This document shows, one piece after another, positions 16,234 through 23,515 of a stretch of 64,000 nt of DNA. The DNA lies in contig JBGVRT010000100.1 in NCBI GenBank assembly GCA_045128735.1, positions 13,475 through 77,474 on the forward strand. The letters run 5' to 3'. The position numbers were made by a program, and so were the translations under genes. The stretch's first letter is position 1. Every line of letters starts with the position of its first letter. The stretch is from RGIG8775 sp045128735. Lineage in GTDB: Bacteria > Bacillota > Clostridia > Oscillospirales > CAG-272. The notes under the pieces are model-generated. The model did no database searches. It was not told the origin of the DNA and worked only from the letters and a program-made list of their open reading frames with translations.

Positions 16234-17627
16234 TCCTTCACCTCCACCTTAAACACCTCATGCGTGCCGTCTCTGAGCTGGCGTTCCTCGTCGCTCATTT
16301 CGTAGCCAAGAGATATAAGCCAGTCGTACAAATTGTCCAACCATATGTTTTCCTTGTGCTTTGGATACTCATTATAAGGTATGTCGTAATAGCTATTTTT
16401 CGAATAATTTTCATAGCTCTTAAAAATAAGCGCTGGAATCATCTTTGACGGCTTATTTTTAAGAGCCCCCCGAAACTGCTCTCTTAACAAGTCATAGTTT
16501 TCAGTCGGAACTTCACCTATAAATTCAAGTATTGACCTTTTATCAATACCATACATATATCCGCATAGGTTAGCCTCAAGCACCCCAACCGCTCCGAGTA
16601 ACACCTTCTCTCGATTCTTGGCGTTCATTACAAGCCCCTTGGCAAACTCGCTACGTAGTTTCTTTGCAGTATCAGTCATTGCTTCCAATCTACCCTTGCG
16701 TTCATTTATGTCCTTCTCGCGCTCAATTTCTTTCTTGGAACGCTTCACCGCCGCAGGCTTTGTCGCCTTCTTGTAAACCGACACACTATCACGCCAATAG
16801 GCGTTTACGTAATACCAAAGCGGCTCATTTTGATATTTCTTGGGAATAATAGATTCACCGTCCTTGCGCTCTTTGCCGACTTCAATATCCTTTACGAACT
16901 CGTATTTGGAACTGTATTTATCGTCTGTCGACATCTCTTTTGCACCTAAAGCCTTAAGCGCATTAACCACCGGTGGAAGCTTCTCAAGGAACTTCTCTTC
17001 CTTTACAGCGTTCTCAACTGTATTGGCAAAATTATGCGTACCAATAAACTTCAGCACCTCATTGCGCTTCTTTATGCTCTTAATCTGCGCCAGCTTCTCA
17101 AAATCAGACATTGTGATCTGACGTTCCGAGACCTCTTTGAGGGTATTGGCGTTCAGCTTTGCCATTTCAAGACGATGCTTAACAGTTTTTTTAGAAAATC
17201 CCGTCTTTTCGGCAATCCCCTCTACCGTGTCGCCCAAGTCCATCATCATTTGAAATCCTTGAGCTTGCTCGAATGCCGTCAGATCAACGCGCTGTATATT
17301 CTCAAGTAGCATCGTTGATACCTGTTCCTTGTAGTCCATATCCACAACAGCGCAAGGCAAAAACTCAACCCCTGCCTCTATTGCCCCCGCGCGGCGGCGG
17401 TGACCGATAATAACCGTGTAACCGCCGGGAATAACCTCGCGTGAGCCTGCCTCGTAGTGCCCGGGCACAACAGTCAGATTCTGCATAATGCCCTTCGCCT
17501 TTATGCTGTCGGCAAGCTCCGTCACGTCCCCCACGTCCTTTCGCGGATTGTCCGGGTGCGGATAAAGCTCCGAAATAGGTAAATAAACTATCTCTTTTAC
17601 GTTGTCACCTGTCATTACGTTTGTCAT
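16230..17627 (-). CDS. ParB/Spo0J-like partition or nuclease-domain protein (465 aa)
   Basis: The N-terminal ParB domain is clear: LPISELYPHPDNPRKDVGD, then LADSIKAKGIMQNLTVVPG, YTVIIGHRRRAGAIEAGV (box with GHRR) and ENIQRVDLTAFEQAQGFQ. It is followed by a helix-turn-helix (GIAEKTGFSKKTVKHRLEMA, about residues 140-160). The C-terminal ~250 residues are Lys/Glu-rich and unassigned. ATG 17627 is chosen over the in-frame GTG 17645 because GGAGGAGAG lies just upstream and it overlaps the previous stop. No parA is visible. It may act in segregation of a circular form or in transcription. Confidence 0.85.
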   Translation of the reverse strand: MTNVMTGDNVKEIVYLPISELYPHPDNPRKDVGDVTELADSIKAKGIMQNLTVVPGHYEAGSREVIPGGYTVIIGHRRRAGAIEAGVEFLPCAVVDMDYKEQVSTMLLENIQRVDLTAFEQAQGFQMMMDLGDTVEGIAEKTGFSKKTVKHRLEMAKLNANTLKEVSERQITMSDFEKLAQIKSIKKRNEVLKFIGTHNFANTVENAVKEEKFLEKLPPVVNALKALGAKEMSTDDKYSSKYEFVKDIEVGKERKDGESIIPKKYQNEPLWYYVNAYWRDSVSVYKKATKPAAVKRSKKEIEREKDINERKGRLEAMTDTAKKLRSEFAKGLVMNAKNREKVLLGAVGVLEANLCGYMYGIDKRSILEFIGEVPTENYDLLREQFRGALKNKPSKMIPALIFKSYENYSKNSYYDIPYNEYPKHKENIWLDNLYDWLISLGYEMSDEERQLRDGTHEVFKVEVKE

Positions 17628-17938
17628 TACTTTCTCTCCTCCCACAAACTATGCTTTTCACACTCGATACAGCGCGCTTCCTCCGCCATCCTGTCCTCAT
17701 ACCTGCAGGTGGCGCACCGCCTCACCGACTCTTTAACTCCCCCAATCGTAGGGACAGGCGTCCTCGACTGTCCGCTTAACTCCTCCAGCTTGTCCGCAAG
17801 AGCCAAAAGCAACATACTTGTACAGTCATAGTCACCGCCCTTGAACGTACAATTGACACACGCGTTTCCCGTCAAATCACCGACACAGCCGCGCGCTGTG
17901 TCTATAAGCTCTCCGATGCTCAATTTTTCCTTTTCCAT
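17627..17938 (-). CDS. Small zinc-ribbon phage protein (103 aa)
   Basis: True start is ATG 17938 (MEKEKLSIGELIDTARG) behind AGGAAGGAAAA; the longer frame upstream is an overlap with the next gene. Two Cys-rich parts are seen: CVNCTFKGGDYDC, and CATCRYEDRMAEEARCIEC near the C-terminus, a zinc-finger pattern. Its stop overlaps the parB-like start. Function unknown. Confidence 0.7.
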   Translation of the reverse strand: MEKEKLSIGELIDTARGCVGDLTGNACVNCTFKGGDYDCTSMLLLALADKLEELSGQSRTPVPTIGGVKESVRRCATCRYEDRMAEEARCIECEKHSLWEERK

Positions 17939-17966
17939 ATGTATTTTCCTTCCTTTTTCTTTGTTA

Positions 17967-18179
17967 TTACTTAAACCGCTCCACATCCTCAACCTTGGCG
18001 CGCACAATGCACTCACTGCGCCCCCTGCCATCGTCTCTGATGCGGATAAGCTCCAATGACGGAACGTCGCGCCCGTCCACCTTCTCAACCCGCATAGCCT
18101 TGATGCGGTCGAATACCAACCCGTCCCACCGCACCTCCACCTGCTCGTCATACGCTAACCTGGCTTCTTCAAGTGTCAT
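17967..18179 (-). CDS. Small phage protein (70 aa)
   Basis: Probable start ATG 18179 (MTLEEARLAYDEQVEVRWDG), inside the tail of a truncated gene remnant. The sequence is beta-rich and charged (VFDRIKAMRVEKVDGRDVPS, LELIRIRDDGRGR). It probably forms a small beta-barrel. No homology is recognised. The upstream AAGGGGC is a weak ribosome binding site. Confidence 0.55.
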   Translation of the reverse strand: MTLEEARLAYDEQVEVRWDGLVFDRIKAMRVEKVDGRDVPSLELIRIRDDGRGRSECIVRAKVEDVERFK

Positions 18180-18255
18180 TCCGCTGCCCCTTGTGCTTCG
18201 CCTCCCTGTATCTCCGCACAATCTCCTCATTTGTCATCTGCATCTTTACTGCCAT
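18169..18255 (-). pseudogene. Truncated 5' copy of the 20129 gene (28 codons)
   Basis: ATG 18255 opens MAVKMQMTNEEIVRRYREAK then HKGQRNDT and a stop. The first 24 residues match the start of the 134-residue gene at 19725-20129 except for one change. Homology ends abruptly at 18183, where the next gene begins. It is a recombination scar that may now serve as a leader peptide. Confidence 0.75.
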
Positions 18256-18270
18256 TTTCCCTTTTCCTCC
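18183..18270. repeat. 88-bp direct repeat, copy 1 (copy 2 at 20057-20144)
   Basis: Positions 18183-18270 and 20057-20144 are identical except for two bases (CTGTATCTC/CTGTAGCTC and CATTTGTC/CATTCGTC). Both include the ribosome binding site and first ~25 codons of a small gene. The ~1.87-kb interval holds five small genes. Confidence 0.9.
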
Positions 18271-18881
18271 AATTCTTCAATATAGCACCAACTCTGTGGC
18301 GGTCTTGTGATTTCGTGTGTAGGCATTGGATAGCCGTTTTCGTCGATATAAGCTTTGACATTATAAGAACGAAACCCGCTCAACTCTTTCGGCTTGTCGT
18401 AAATCACAAGATTGGATATGCGCCAAGCGTAACAGTTTTTTCTTTTTGCGTAAGAGTGCATTTCCTCTTCGGTTAAACGAGCCATTCTGACAAGGCTCTT
18501 TGCGTATTCGTGGACGTTTCCTGCCAACAAACTCCACGACGTTGTTGCGACATTAAACAGCGGAGTTATTTCGTCGCACACAAACTCGCCTATGACTTTT
18601 CCATTGAGGAAATTGCTTTCGTCGTACTGTCCGCTCCAATCTCCCATCAACTCAAAGCCATCACCGAATTTTATTTCGCCTGTTGGCAAACGGTATAATG
18701 TATCGCTTGTCGCATATATGCCGCCACCGATGCTGAAATGCTCCTTTGCTTTTGTGCAATAGATATAGCACTTAAAAGGCGTTTCAAGCTTGGGCTTGGT
18801 CTTTCGCACCTCAACCGTCTTTTTGCCCAATGCAATAAACTCGCACCACTTCGGTTGAATAGATATCAATACAGATTTCAT
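18246..18881 (-). CDS. ASCH/PUA-like domain protein (211 aa)
   Basis: MKSVLISIQPKWCEFIALGK followed by KTVEVRKTKP is the diagnostic start of ASCH-domain proteins (beta-barrel that binds RNA or modified nucleotides), common in phages. FKCYIYCTKAKE and GKVIGEFVCDEI are the next conserved strands. The C-terminal part ends with PPQSWCYIEEL, also typical of the phage subgroup. Its stop overlaps the start of the truncated repeat gene. Specific substrate unknown. Confidence 0.8.
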   Translation of the reverse strand: MKSVLISIQPKWCEFIALGKKTVEVRKTKPKLETPFKCYIYCTKAKEHFSIGGGIYATSDTLYRLPTGEIKFGDGFELMGDWSGQYDESNFLNGKVIGEFVCDEITPLFNVATTSWSLLAGNVHEYAKSLVRMARLTEEEMHSYAKRKNCYAWRISNLVIYDKPKELSGFRSYNVKAYIDENGYPMPTHEITRPPQSWCYIEELEEKGKWQ

Positions 18882-19216
18882 CCCTTACCCCGCTCTAATT
18901 CCGAACCGCCTTTCATCTTCGGAGCTTCGGGAAGTGGCATCCAATGGGTGACTTCTCCGTTTCCACCTACCCAGAATTTTGTTCCGTGGCTCGGATAGAT
19001 GCAGAAAACGTCAAAAAGCATCTTGTTTTTATCGGTATAAGTTAAATATGTTCCCTCTTTGTCAGGCAACCTCTCGTCAACGCTTATCCACTGACCTTGA
19101 TTTTCCAATCTATCAGCCGCTTCATCGAGGAGAAGTTTGTAGTCTGGGTCATAAGTTCTATCAAATAACGAACTTCCTGTGCTGCGAAGTATTTTCGCTA
19201 ATTGTTTGTTAGTCAT
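18878..19216 (-). CDS. DUF551-family phage protein (112 aa)
   Basis: The DUF551 signature is present: GQWISVDERLPDKEGTYLTY near residue 42 and GEVTHWMPLPEAPK near residue 88. The family is widespread in prophages and its function is unknown. ATG 19216 overlaps the upstream stop by a few bases and AAAGGAG lies before it. Confidence 0.85.
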   Translation of the reverse strand: MTNKQLAKILRSTGSSLFDRTYDPDYKLLLDEAADRLENQGQWISVDERLPDKEGTYLTYTDKNKMLFDVFCIYPSHGTKFWVGGNGEVTHWMPLPEAPKMKGGSELERGKG

Positions 19217-19544
19217 AGTTTACTCCTTTCATCTTCGCTCCGCAGTTGGGACAGAAATTTGTAAGTCTCGGCTCTCTAAAATCATCAACGGACGCACATT
19301 CTTCGCATTCCGAACAAATATAAGTACAATAAATTTCGGAATATACCCACTCCCCCCGCGCACTGCTCCCCTCGCTCTGCTTTCGGTAGCCAGCGTTGTA
19401 GAGATATTGCGCAATCCTCATAAAGTGCGAATCAGTCATATCCGCTCCATGTACAGCGGCAAATGCAAGGTCGAGGCCATCAATAGCAACACCGCTCTTG
19501 AATATATCTTTCGCCATCTCCTCAATCTGCTCTCTTTCGGTCAC
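19209..19544 (-). CDS. Small phage protein with C-terminal zinc ribbon (111 aa)
   Basis: The GTG at 19544 overlaps the previous TGA (GTGA), giving a product starting TEREQIEEMAKDIFKSG. A C-terminal zinc ribbon CSECEECASVDDF then NFCPNCGAKM is clear. The N-terminal half (MAKDIFKSG and HFMRIAQYLYNAGYRK) resembles phage proteins built on a 'YNAGYRK' motif. Function unknown. Confidence 0.75.
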   Translation of the reverse strand: MTEREQIEEMAKDIFKSGVAIDGLDLAFAAVHGADMTDSHFMRIAQYLYNAGYRKQSEGSSARGEWVYSEIYCTYICSECEECASVDDFREPRLTNFCPNCGAKMKGVNYD

Positions 19545-19738
19545 CCTTCCGCACCGCCTTCCTGTGTTTCCTCTTTCTCCCACGCCTCAAAAGCCTCGTC
19601 GACCGTGGCGCATTCGGGCGTCTCATGCCCGCAATAATTGCACCGCAGCTGTACCCCCCTGCGCGTTCCGTCCTCGCGTATGATTACGAGAATAGGCTCA
19701 CCTTCGCCGCACGCACGGCATAACTTATCCCTCTGCAA
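19541..19738 (-). CDS. Lar-like zinc-ribbon protein (65 aa)
   Basis: LCRACGEGEP then LRCNYCGHETPECATVDEAF and EAWEKEE match the small Lar (restriction alleviation) family layout: CxxC, beta hairpin, CxxCG, EAxxxW. Such proteins are common in phages and may counter type I restriction, but most copies are untested. It overlaps both neighbours. Confidence 0.65.
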   Translation of the reverse strand: MQRDKLCRACGEGEPILVIIREDGTRRGVQLRCNYCGHETPECATVDEAFEAWEKEETQEGGAEG

Positions 19739-20129
19739 CGCACTTACCTCCTGTCATTCTGTCAAGTATCTCTAACTTGTACTTGTATTCCGCCGAAACA
19801 CGCTCCCACTCGGCAGTGAACTCACGGTATTCCCTCTCAAGCTTTTCCTTGAGGAATAAAAGCGCCTCGTTCGTAATAGCCGCCTCCTCGGTGATACGCT
19901 TTGCCGCCTCGTGCGTCTTTACCTCTTTCTTTATGCGCTTTATGTTGTTCTCACCCGTGTATCTCGAAAATGCCTTCCTGGGAATACCTCCCTTAACAAG
20001 AATCTCGATAATAACCTCCTTGGAGCAAACGTTAAGATCGGCAAGCACGCCAATCTGCTGCCCCTTGTGCTTCGCCTCCCTGTAGCTCCGCACAATCTCC
20101 TCATTCGTCATCTGCATCTTTACTGCCAT
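19725..20129 (-). CDS. Small helix-turn-helix phage protein (134 aa)
   Basis: Start ATG 20129 (MAVKMQMTNEEIVRSYREAK) behind GGAGGAAAA; the longer upstream frame is spurious. Residues ~5-45 contain a possible helix-turn-helix (EIVRSYREAKHKGQQIGVLA then LNVCSKEVIIEILVKGG). The C-terminal half is a charged coiled coil (ALLFLKEKLEREYREFTAEW). Its 5' end is duplicated at 18183-18270. Likely DNA-binding; exact role unknown. Confidence 0.65.
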   Translation of the reverse strand: MAVKMQMTNEEIVRSYREAKHKGQQIGVLADLNVCSKEVIIEILVKGGIPRKAFSRYTGENNIKRIKKEVKTHEAAKRITEEAAITNEALLFLKEKLEREYREFTAEWERVSAEYKYKLEILDRMTGGKCVAEG

Positions 20130-20144
20130 TTTCCCTTTTCCTCC
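20057..20144. repeat. 88-bp direct repeat, copy 2
   Basis: This is the intact-gene copy of the repeat at 18183-18270, covering the ribosome binding site and first codons of the 19725-20129 gene. Confidence 0.9.
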
Positions 20145-20151
20145 GTTTCTC

Positions 20152-20343
20152 TTAAAAATCGGGATGTAAAATCGTATCAATCTGCTCCTTAAGCCTTGTG
20201 TTTTCGGCTTCAAGTGCCGCGTTCTTGTCCTTAAGCTTCTTGATTTTGTCACTAAGCGAATTGTACGCCTTGCCAAACTCGCAGTCCTGGCAATTACCCT
20301 TATCCCAGCAATGCCTTCGCGCAGGACAACTCTTGCACACCAT
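20152..20343 (-). CDS. Cys-rich coiled-coil phage protein (63 aa)
   Basis: N-terminus MVCKSCPARRHCWDKGNCQD then CEFG carries six Cys and looks like a zinc or iron-sulfur site. The rest is a leucine-zipper-like coiled coil (KIKKLKDKNAALEAENTRLK). Very likely a dimer. GGAATGAG precedes ATG 20343. Function unknown. Confidence 0.7.
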   Translation of the reverse strand: MVCKSCPARRHCWDKGNCQDCEFGKAYNSLSDKIKKLKDKNAALEAENTRLKEQIDTILHPDF

Positions 20344-20346
20344 ATC

Positions 20347-20574
20347 TCATTCCTCCGTGTATTTCTTTTTGAGTTCTGCATACCTCTTTCTTCGCATATT
20401 CGGCATCGGCTTTACAATCACACACCCTTGCTCACTCAAAGCCTTTGCCACCTTATCGTTGTTGACTATATCTCCCATACCACCGACCACGCCAAAATCT
20501 TGCACTCCGTTGATGATACAAAGTAACTGTTCATAGTCCGTTAATTCGGGGTCTTTGTATTTATGTTCGGTCAT
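20347..20574 (-). CDS. Small phage protein (75 aa)
   Basis: MTEHKYKDPELTDYEQLLCI with a Gly-rich middle (VVGGMGDIVNNDKVAKALSE) and a basic C-terminus ending YAELKKKYTEE. The last nine codons and stop region are shared with the gene ending at 20755 (25-bp direct repeat). The start overlaps the previous gene's end. Function unknown. Confidence 0.6.
   Translation of the reverse strand: MTEHKYKDPELTDYEQLLCIINGVQDFGVVGGMGDIVNNDKVAKALSEQGCVIVKPMPNMRRKRYAELKKKYTEE
20353..20377. repeat. 25-bp direct repeat (second copy at 20766-20790)
   Basis: CCTCCGTGTATTTCTTTTTG then AGTTC occurs at both sites. It encodes the C-terminal ELKKKYTE segment of two different small genes, suggesting end-exchange by recombination or a shared module. 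Confidence 0.7.
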
Positions 20575-20758
20575 TGTCTACCCTCATGTTCCAAGCTTCT
20601 ATTTCCTGTTGCTCGCTTGAGTGCATTTCTGTAAAAGAACTACAAAAACAAATACCAACGGGCTTTGAAATATGAAATATAAAATACTCGCCACAGCAAT
20701 ATCCGATTTCCGGCACTTCGCCGCATTGGTGGCACGGCTTTAATTTAGCTCTATTCAT
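20561..20758 (-). CDS. Lar-like zinc-ribbon protein (65 aa)
   Basis: ATG 20758 overlaps the previous TGA (ATGA). MNRAKLKPCHQCGEVPEIGY has the CxxC of Lar-type ribbons and is followed by CCGEYFIF and a C-terminal EIEAWN, the family's closing motif. It is a second Lar-like gene in this operon. Function inferred only from the family. Confidence 0.65.
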   Translation of the reverse strand: MNRAKLKPCHQCGEVPEIGYCCGEYFIFHISKPVGICFCSSFTEMHSSEQQEIEAWNMRVDNDRT

Positions 20759-21129
20759 CCCTCTCCCTCCGTGTATTTCTTTTTGAGTTCGGCAATTTCG
20801 TGTAAACAATATTTGAAAGCGCCATTACGAAAATCAATCATTTCAATTTGTCTATCGTTATAAGCAAATTTTCTTTCTTTTCTCCAACCATCAATTGCTT
20901 TCTTGAGAAATAACTCAATCTCCTCAAAAATCTCCCTCGCAACCTCGCTCTTTGGTGCGACATCGGCGGTGGCAAGAGTTTCCGCAAAGGATATAGCAGA
21001 CTTCAAACCGAGTTCGGTGCCATAAGCAACACTTTTTCCGTTTGCTCTGCCATTAAACACGGGTTCACACGCCTTGATTTCATCCTTGAGATGCTCTATC
21101 AGTTTATCCGCATCAATATATCGTGCCAT
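20755..21129 (-). CDS. Conserved clostridial phage protein, MARYIDADKL type (124 aa)
   Basis: The start MARYIDADKLIEHLKDEIKA is a familiar opening of hypothetical proteins in Clostridia prophages. ATG 21129 is preferred to GTG 21138 on this basis. The middle is helical (LKSAISFAETLATADVAPKS), the end basic and shared with 20347-20574 (ELKKKYTE). Function unknown. Confidence 0.7.
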   Translation of the reverse strand: MARYIDADKLIEHLKDEIKACEPVFNGRANGKSVAYGTELGLKSAISFAETLATADVAPKSEVAREIFEEIELFLKKAIDGWRKERKFAYNDRQIEMIDFRNGAFKYCLHEIAELKKKYTEGEG

Positions 21130-21130
21130 A

Positions 21131-21310
21131 TCACTCACCGCCTTTCTCTTCTTCTGCTAATGCGTTTCTAACCACAGAGAAAAACATATCCCAACCTTTT
21201 TCAAGTCCTTTAATGTATGCTTCTTTTTCTGTGCGAATTTCGTTTTTTAACACTTCAAGTTTTTGGGTGTACGCTTGTCTTTCTATTTCATACAACTCAT
21301 TTCTCGTCAT
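21131..21310 (-). CDS. Small coiled-coil phage protein (59 aa)
   Basis: Start ATG 21310 (MTRNELYEIERQAYTQKLEV), overlapping the end of the upstream gene, with GGCGGTGC before it. The protein is almost wholly helical and highly charged. Function unknown. Confidence 0.6.
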   Translation of the reverse strand: MTRNELYEIERQAYTQKLEVLKNEIRTEKEAYIKGLEKGWDMFFSVVRNALAEEEKGGE

Positions 21311-21539
21311 TGTTAGCACCGCCTTTCTCCCGTAAATATAACCCGCAATATCCGCGGTCAACTCGATAAAATGCGATGGGCTCTTCACCTTCTTTTACTG
21401 GCATCTTTATCTTTTCACATCTTGTTTTTGATAAATAGATGTCAGATACCTCGGCATAGGTGCTCTTGTCGTACATCGGCAGCCCCGTTGATCTGCAATA
21501 TGCTGCTGTATACCATCCATACCCATTTATTTTCCGCAT
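21297..21539 (-). CDS. Small phage protein (80 aa)
   Basis: MRKINGYGWYTAAYCRSTGL with beta-like EVSDIYLSKTRCEKI and a final GYCGLYLREKGG. It overlaps both neighbours (ATG 21539 inside the previous gene's end). No family is recognised. Confidence 0.6.
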   Translation of the reverse strand: MRKINGYGWYTAAYCRSTGLPMYDKSTYAEVSDIYLSKTRCEKIKMPVKEGEEPIAFYRVDRGYCGLYLREKGGANNDEK

Positions 21540-21787
21540 TTATATCCCCTCCAAATCCTATCTTGCGGACGGTACTTCTCAACTCGATCAGAGCTTTTCA
21601 CAAGCACATTAAGAGTGTTATCGCTTGGAAAAATACAAACCACGTGCATCTTGTTTATGGGATCATCGCGCTTGATGCCGCGAACATTGCCCGCGTATAT
21701 CCTGTTTTCATCAATCCTTTTCCCCATATCATCAATGCAGATATCCTCATCTCTGTCCATCACATGAAGTAATTGAGATAGCCTCAT
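21527..21787 (-). CDS. Small phage protein (86 aa)
   Basis: MRLSQLLHVMDRDEDICIDD is an opening seen in phage proteins of the 'MRLSELLEVMD' kind. Beta-rich after that (HVVCIFPSDNTLNVLVKSSD). The ATG overlaps the previous stop. Function unknown. Confidence 0.65.
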   Translation of the reverse strand: MRLSQLLHVMDRDEDICIDDMGKRIDENRIYAGNVRGIKRDDPINKMHVVCIFPSDNTLNVLVKSSDRVEKYRPQDRIWRGYKCGK

Positions 21788-22212
21788 TTCCCTATCCCCC
21801 TCTCCAGGTTCGCCCTGAAAAACTCATCCACGTCAAAGCTTTGGGCTTTAATAGAGGCAGCACCCGCAACGGAGGGATTTCTTCGTGCTGCCTCCGCCCA
21901 CTCAAGTATCACCGCAAAGTGGTCCTTAAATTTGTAATTCTTCTGATAGAGCTTGTACGATAGATCGGCAATCCGCGCCGCCACCTCAGCTGCCCCCAAC
22001 TGTTCCTCAAGCTCCCTGACCCCAACGTCAGAGAGCATCACGTTCTTGTAAGGCCCGCGCCCTACCTTTACGGGCAGACTCCCCTTGACGGGCGATACCG
22101 ACACAAGCCGCACACCGCCCAAGCCCTCAAAGCACATAGCCACCTGCTCGCATATGCCACGAATGTCCTCCGAGTCAGTAACGTCGGCAACAAAAGTCAA
22201 CTTAATCTGCAT
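21784..22212 (-). CDS. Phage protein of unknown function (142 aa)
   Basis: Likely start ATG 22212 (MQIKLTFVADVTDSEDIRGI), overlapping the small membrane protein gene by 11 bases. The N-terminal half is an alternating beta-alpha pattern (VAMCFEGLGGVRLVSVSPVK); the C-terminal half is helical. No recognised motif. Confidence 0.6.
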   Translation of the reverse strand: MQIKLTFVADVTDSEDIRGICEQVAMCFEGLGGVRLVSVSPVKGSLPVKVGRGPYKNVMLSDVGVRELEEQLGAAEVAARIADLSYKLYQKNYKFKDHFAVILEWAEAARRNPSVAGAASIKAQSFDVDEFFRANLERGIGK

Positions 22213-22354
22213 CGTCGTCGTCCTCACCTACGTAGCCGCGGTTTATAATGCCGTCGCGCTCACCCGCCTTCAGTTCACTCGCTATGTGAACACAACCGAT
22301 TATAAGCAGAGCAAACCCCGCCATTCCTAAAATCGCCGTTATTAAACTTCCCAT
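22202..22354 (-). CDS. Small single-pass membrane protein (50 aa)
   Basis: ATG 22354 follows AAAGGAAAATACAT. Residues 3-23 (SLITAILGMAGFALLIIGCV) form one transmembrane helix, then a polar tail ending in EDDDDAD. The tail overlaps the next gene's start. The size and layout fit a small phage membrane protein, but a holin role is not supported by position in the early operon. Confidence 0.7.
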   Translation of the reverse strand: MGSLITAILGMAGFALLIIGCVHIASELKAGERDGIINRGYVGEDDDDAD

Positions 22355-22371
22355 ATGTATTTTCCTTTCTT

Positions 22372-22596
22372 TTACTTGTGCTCAATGTCCCTCAAAAGAA
22401 TAACCTTCTTGTCAAAGTTGCTAACCGTTCCCCTTATAAGTAACCTCTTGGGGTAAAGCTTTACCGTGTGCGCCTCGGGCGCACCGAAATACGCCGTGTA
22501 TAACGCACATCTGACTACTCCGTCCATAGCCCAGACCTCGCGCGCCCGCGAGTTTATGTAGTCGCCCCAAACGTACCTGATGCGTCCCTCTGCCAT
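22372..22596 (-). CDS. Small phage protein (74 aa)
   Basis: MAEGRIRYVWGDYINSRARE with beta-like VVRCALYTAYFGAPEAHTVK. AGGAAGT precedes the ATG. No family is recognised; the basic N-terminus could touch nucleic acid. Confidence 0.6.
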   Translation of the reverse strand: MAEGRIRYVWGDYINSRAREVWAMDGVVRCALYTAYFGAPEAHTVKLYPKRLLIRGTVSNFDKKVILLRDIEHK

Positions 22597-22605
22597 AACT
22601 TCCTC

Positions 22606-22857
22606 CTATTTCTTTTTCCCGGTAGTGCGCTTGCTGTTCCGCGTCTTGCGCATAAGCCCGCCCGCAAAGGTCTTAACCTCCGAGGAGGCTATCGCCTCGC
22701 AAGCAGCAGCCTTCACCGCCCCCACCGTCGCTGACGTCTCCGCATCCTCCATAAGCCCCACCGCGCCAAAATGCTTGCGCTTCTCTGCATACACGGGCGT
22801 GGGCGAAAGATGCTTCTCCACAATTTCCATTATGCTTTTGCCGTAGTCAATGGCCAT
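22606..22857 (-). CDS. Small phage protein with basic tail (83 aa)
   Basis: MAIDYGKSIMEIVEKHLSPT, a helical Ala-rich middle (VGAVKAAACEAIASSEVKTF) and a strongly basic tail (RKTRNSKRTTGKKK). Its start overlaps the end of the excisionase-like gene. Function unknown. Confidence 0.6.
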   Translation of the reverse strand: MAIDYGKSIMEIVEKHLSPTPVYAEKRKHFGAVGLMEDAETSATVGAVKAAACEAIASSEVKTFAGGLMRKTRNSKRTTGKKK

Positions 22858-23084
22858 TTTTTCAGACCTCCTTGCTGTATTTCTTCTGAAGCCTCAACAG
22901 CTTCAAGTGAAACTCCGGTAAACTCGCAAAACTTCGCGGGGCTGATATAATAGCTGTATTTCCCACCGCTGATTTTTACGGCGTAACCGAAATTCAATAT
23001 TCCCTGTTGTAAGCCCACACGAACAAACTGAGGGTTTACCCCCATATAGCGTGCCGCCACCTCAACCGATAAATTCTTTATCAT
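22830..23084 (-). CDS. Excisionase/MerR-like DNA-binding protein (84 aa)
   Basis: IKNLSVEVAARYMGVNPQFV then RVGLQQGILNFGYAVK is a winged helix-turn-helix of the kind found in phage excisionases and clostridial prophage regulators. KYSYYISPAKFCEFTGV completes the wing and helix. It could be the excisionase partner of the integrase or an early regulator; sequence alone does not decide. Confidence 0.65.
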   Translation of the reverse strand: MIKNLSVEVAARYMGVNPQFVRVGLQQGILNFGYAVKISGGKYSYYISPAKFCEFTGVSLEAVEASEEIQQGGLKKWPLTTAKA

Positions 23085-23087
23085 AAT

Positions 23088-23432
23088 TTACCTCCTGCGC
23101 GGCTTAGTAGGATTGATAACCCACTTGCCCGCGTTCGCCAGCTCCTCACGCGCCATATTGCCGCGTATTCGGTTGGCTATCGCATCGGTCGCCTTCTTTA
23201 CACCGTCAAAGAATATAAGCTCCTCGCGCGCCTCCCGCACAAGTGCCTTCACGTCCTTGTACTGCTCCCTCTCCTCGTCCGAAAGATTGCTCTTTCCAAC
23301 CGAAAGCACGTACTCGTCAAAATCCTCAAGATTCTTCTCCGACTCAAGTACCGCCTTCTTCGCATCCTCGTACCACTTAAGCGCGTGCGCCTGCTCCCCG
23401 TCTAAAAATTTCCTAAGCTCAACTCTGTTCAT
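23088..23432 (-). CDS. Helical phage protein (114 aa)
   Basis: Start ATG 23432 (MNRVELRKFLDGEQAHALKW) behind AAGAAGGAGGATT; the longer frame is rejected. The protein is one long charged coiled coil (SEKNLEDFDEYV, REELIFFDGVKKATDAIANR) ending in a basic WVINPTKPRRR. No family is recognised. Confidence 0.65.
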   Translation of the reverse strand: MNRVELRKFLDGEQAHALKWYEDAKKAVLESEKNLEDFDEYVLSVGKSNLSDEEREQYKDVKALVREAREELIFFDGVKKATDAIANRIRGNMAREELANAGKWVINPTKPRRR

Positions 23433-23451
23433 AATTAAATCCTCCTTCTTT

Positions 23452-23515
23452 TTTGCCTCCCTTGTCAAAGGGAGGGTGGACCGGCTTTGCCGGTGGAGGG
23501 ATCCCCCTCCTAATT
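23452..23515. repeat. Dispersed palindromic repeat element
   Basis: CCTCCCTTGTCAAAGGGAGG is a near-perfect palindrome, followed by a small hairpin ACCGGCTTTGCCGGT and GGAGGGATCCCCCTCC. The same plan recurs at 63788-63915. It sits in the gap after the XRE pseudogene. Such elements are scattered in Clostridia genomes. No coding capacity. Confidence 0.75.

Noticed and set aside
22202..22354. Reading the 50-aa membrane protein as a phage holin
   Set aside because: It lies in the early operon with no endolysin nearby; one TM helix alone is not enough.
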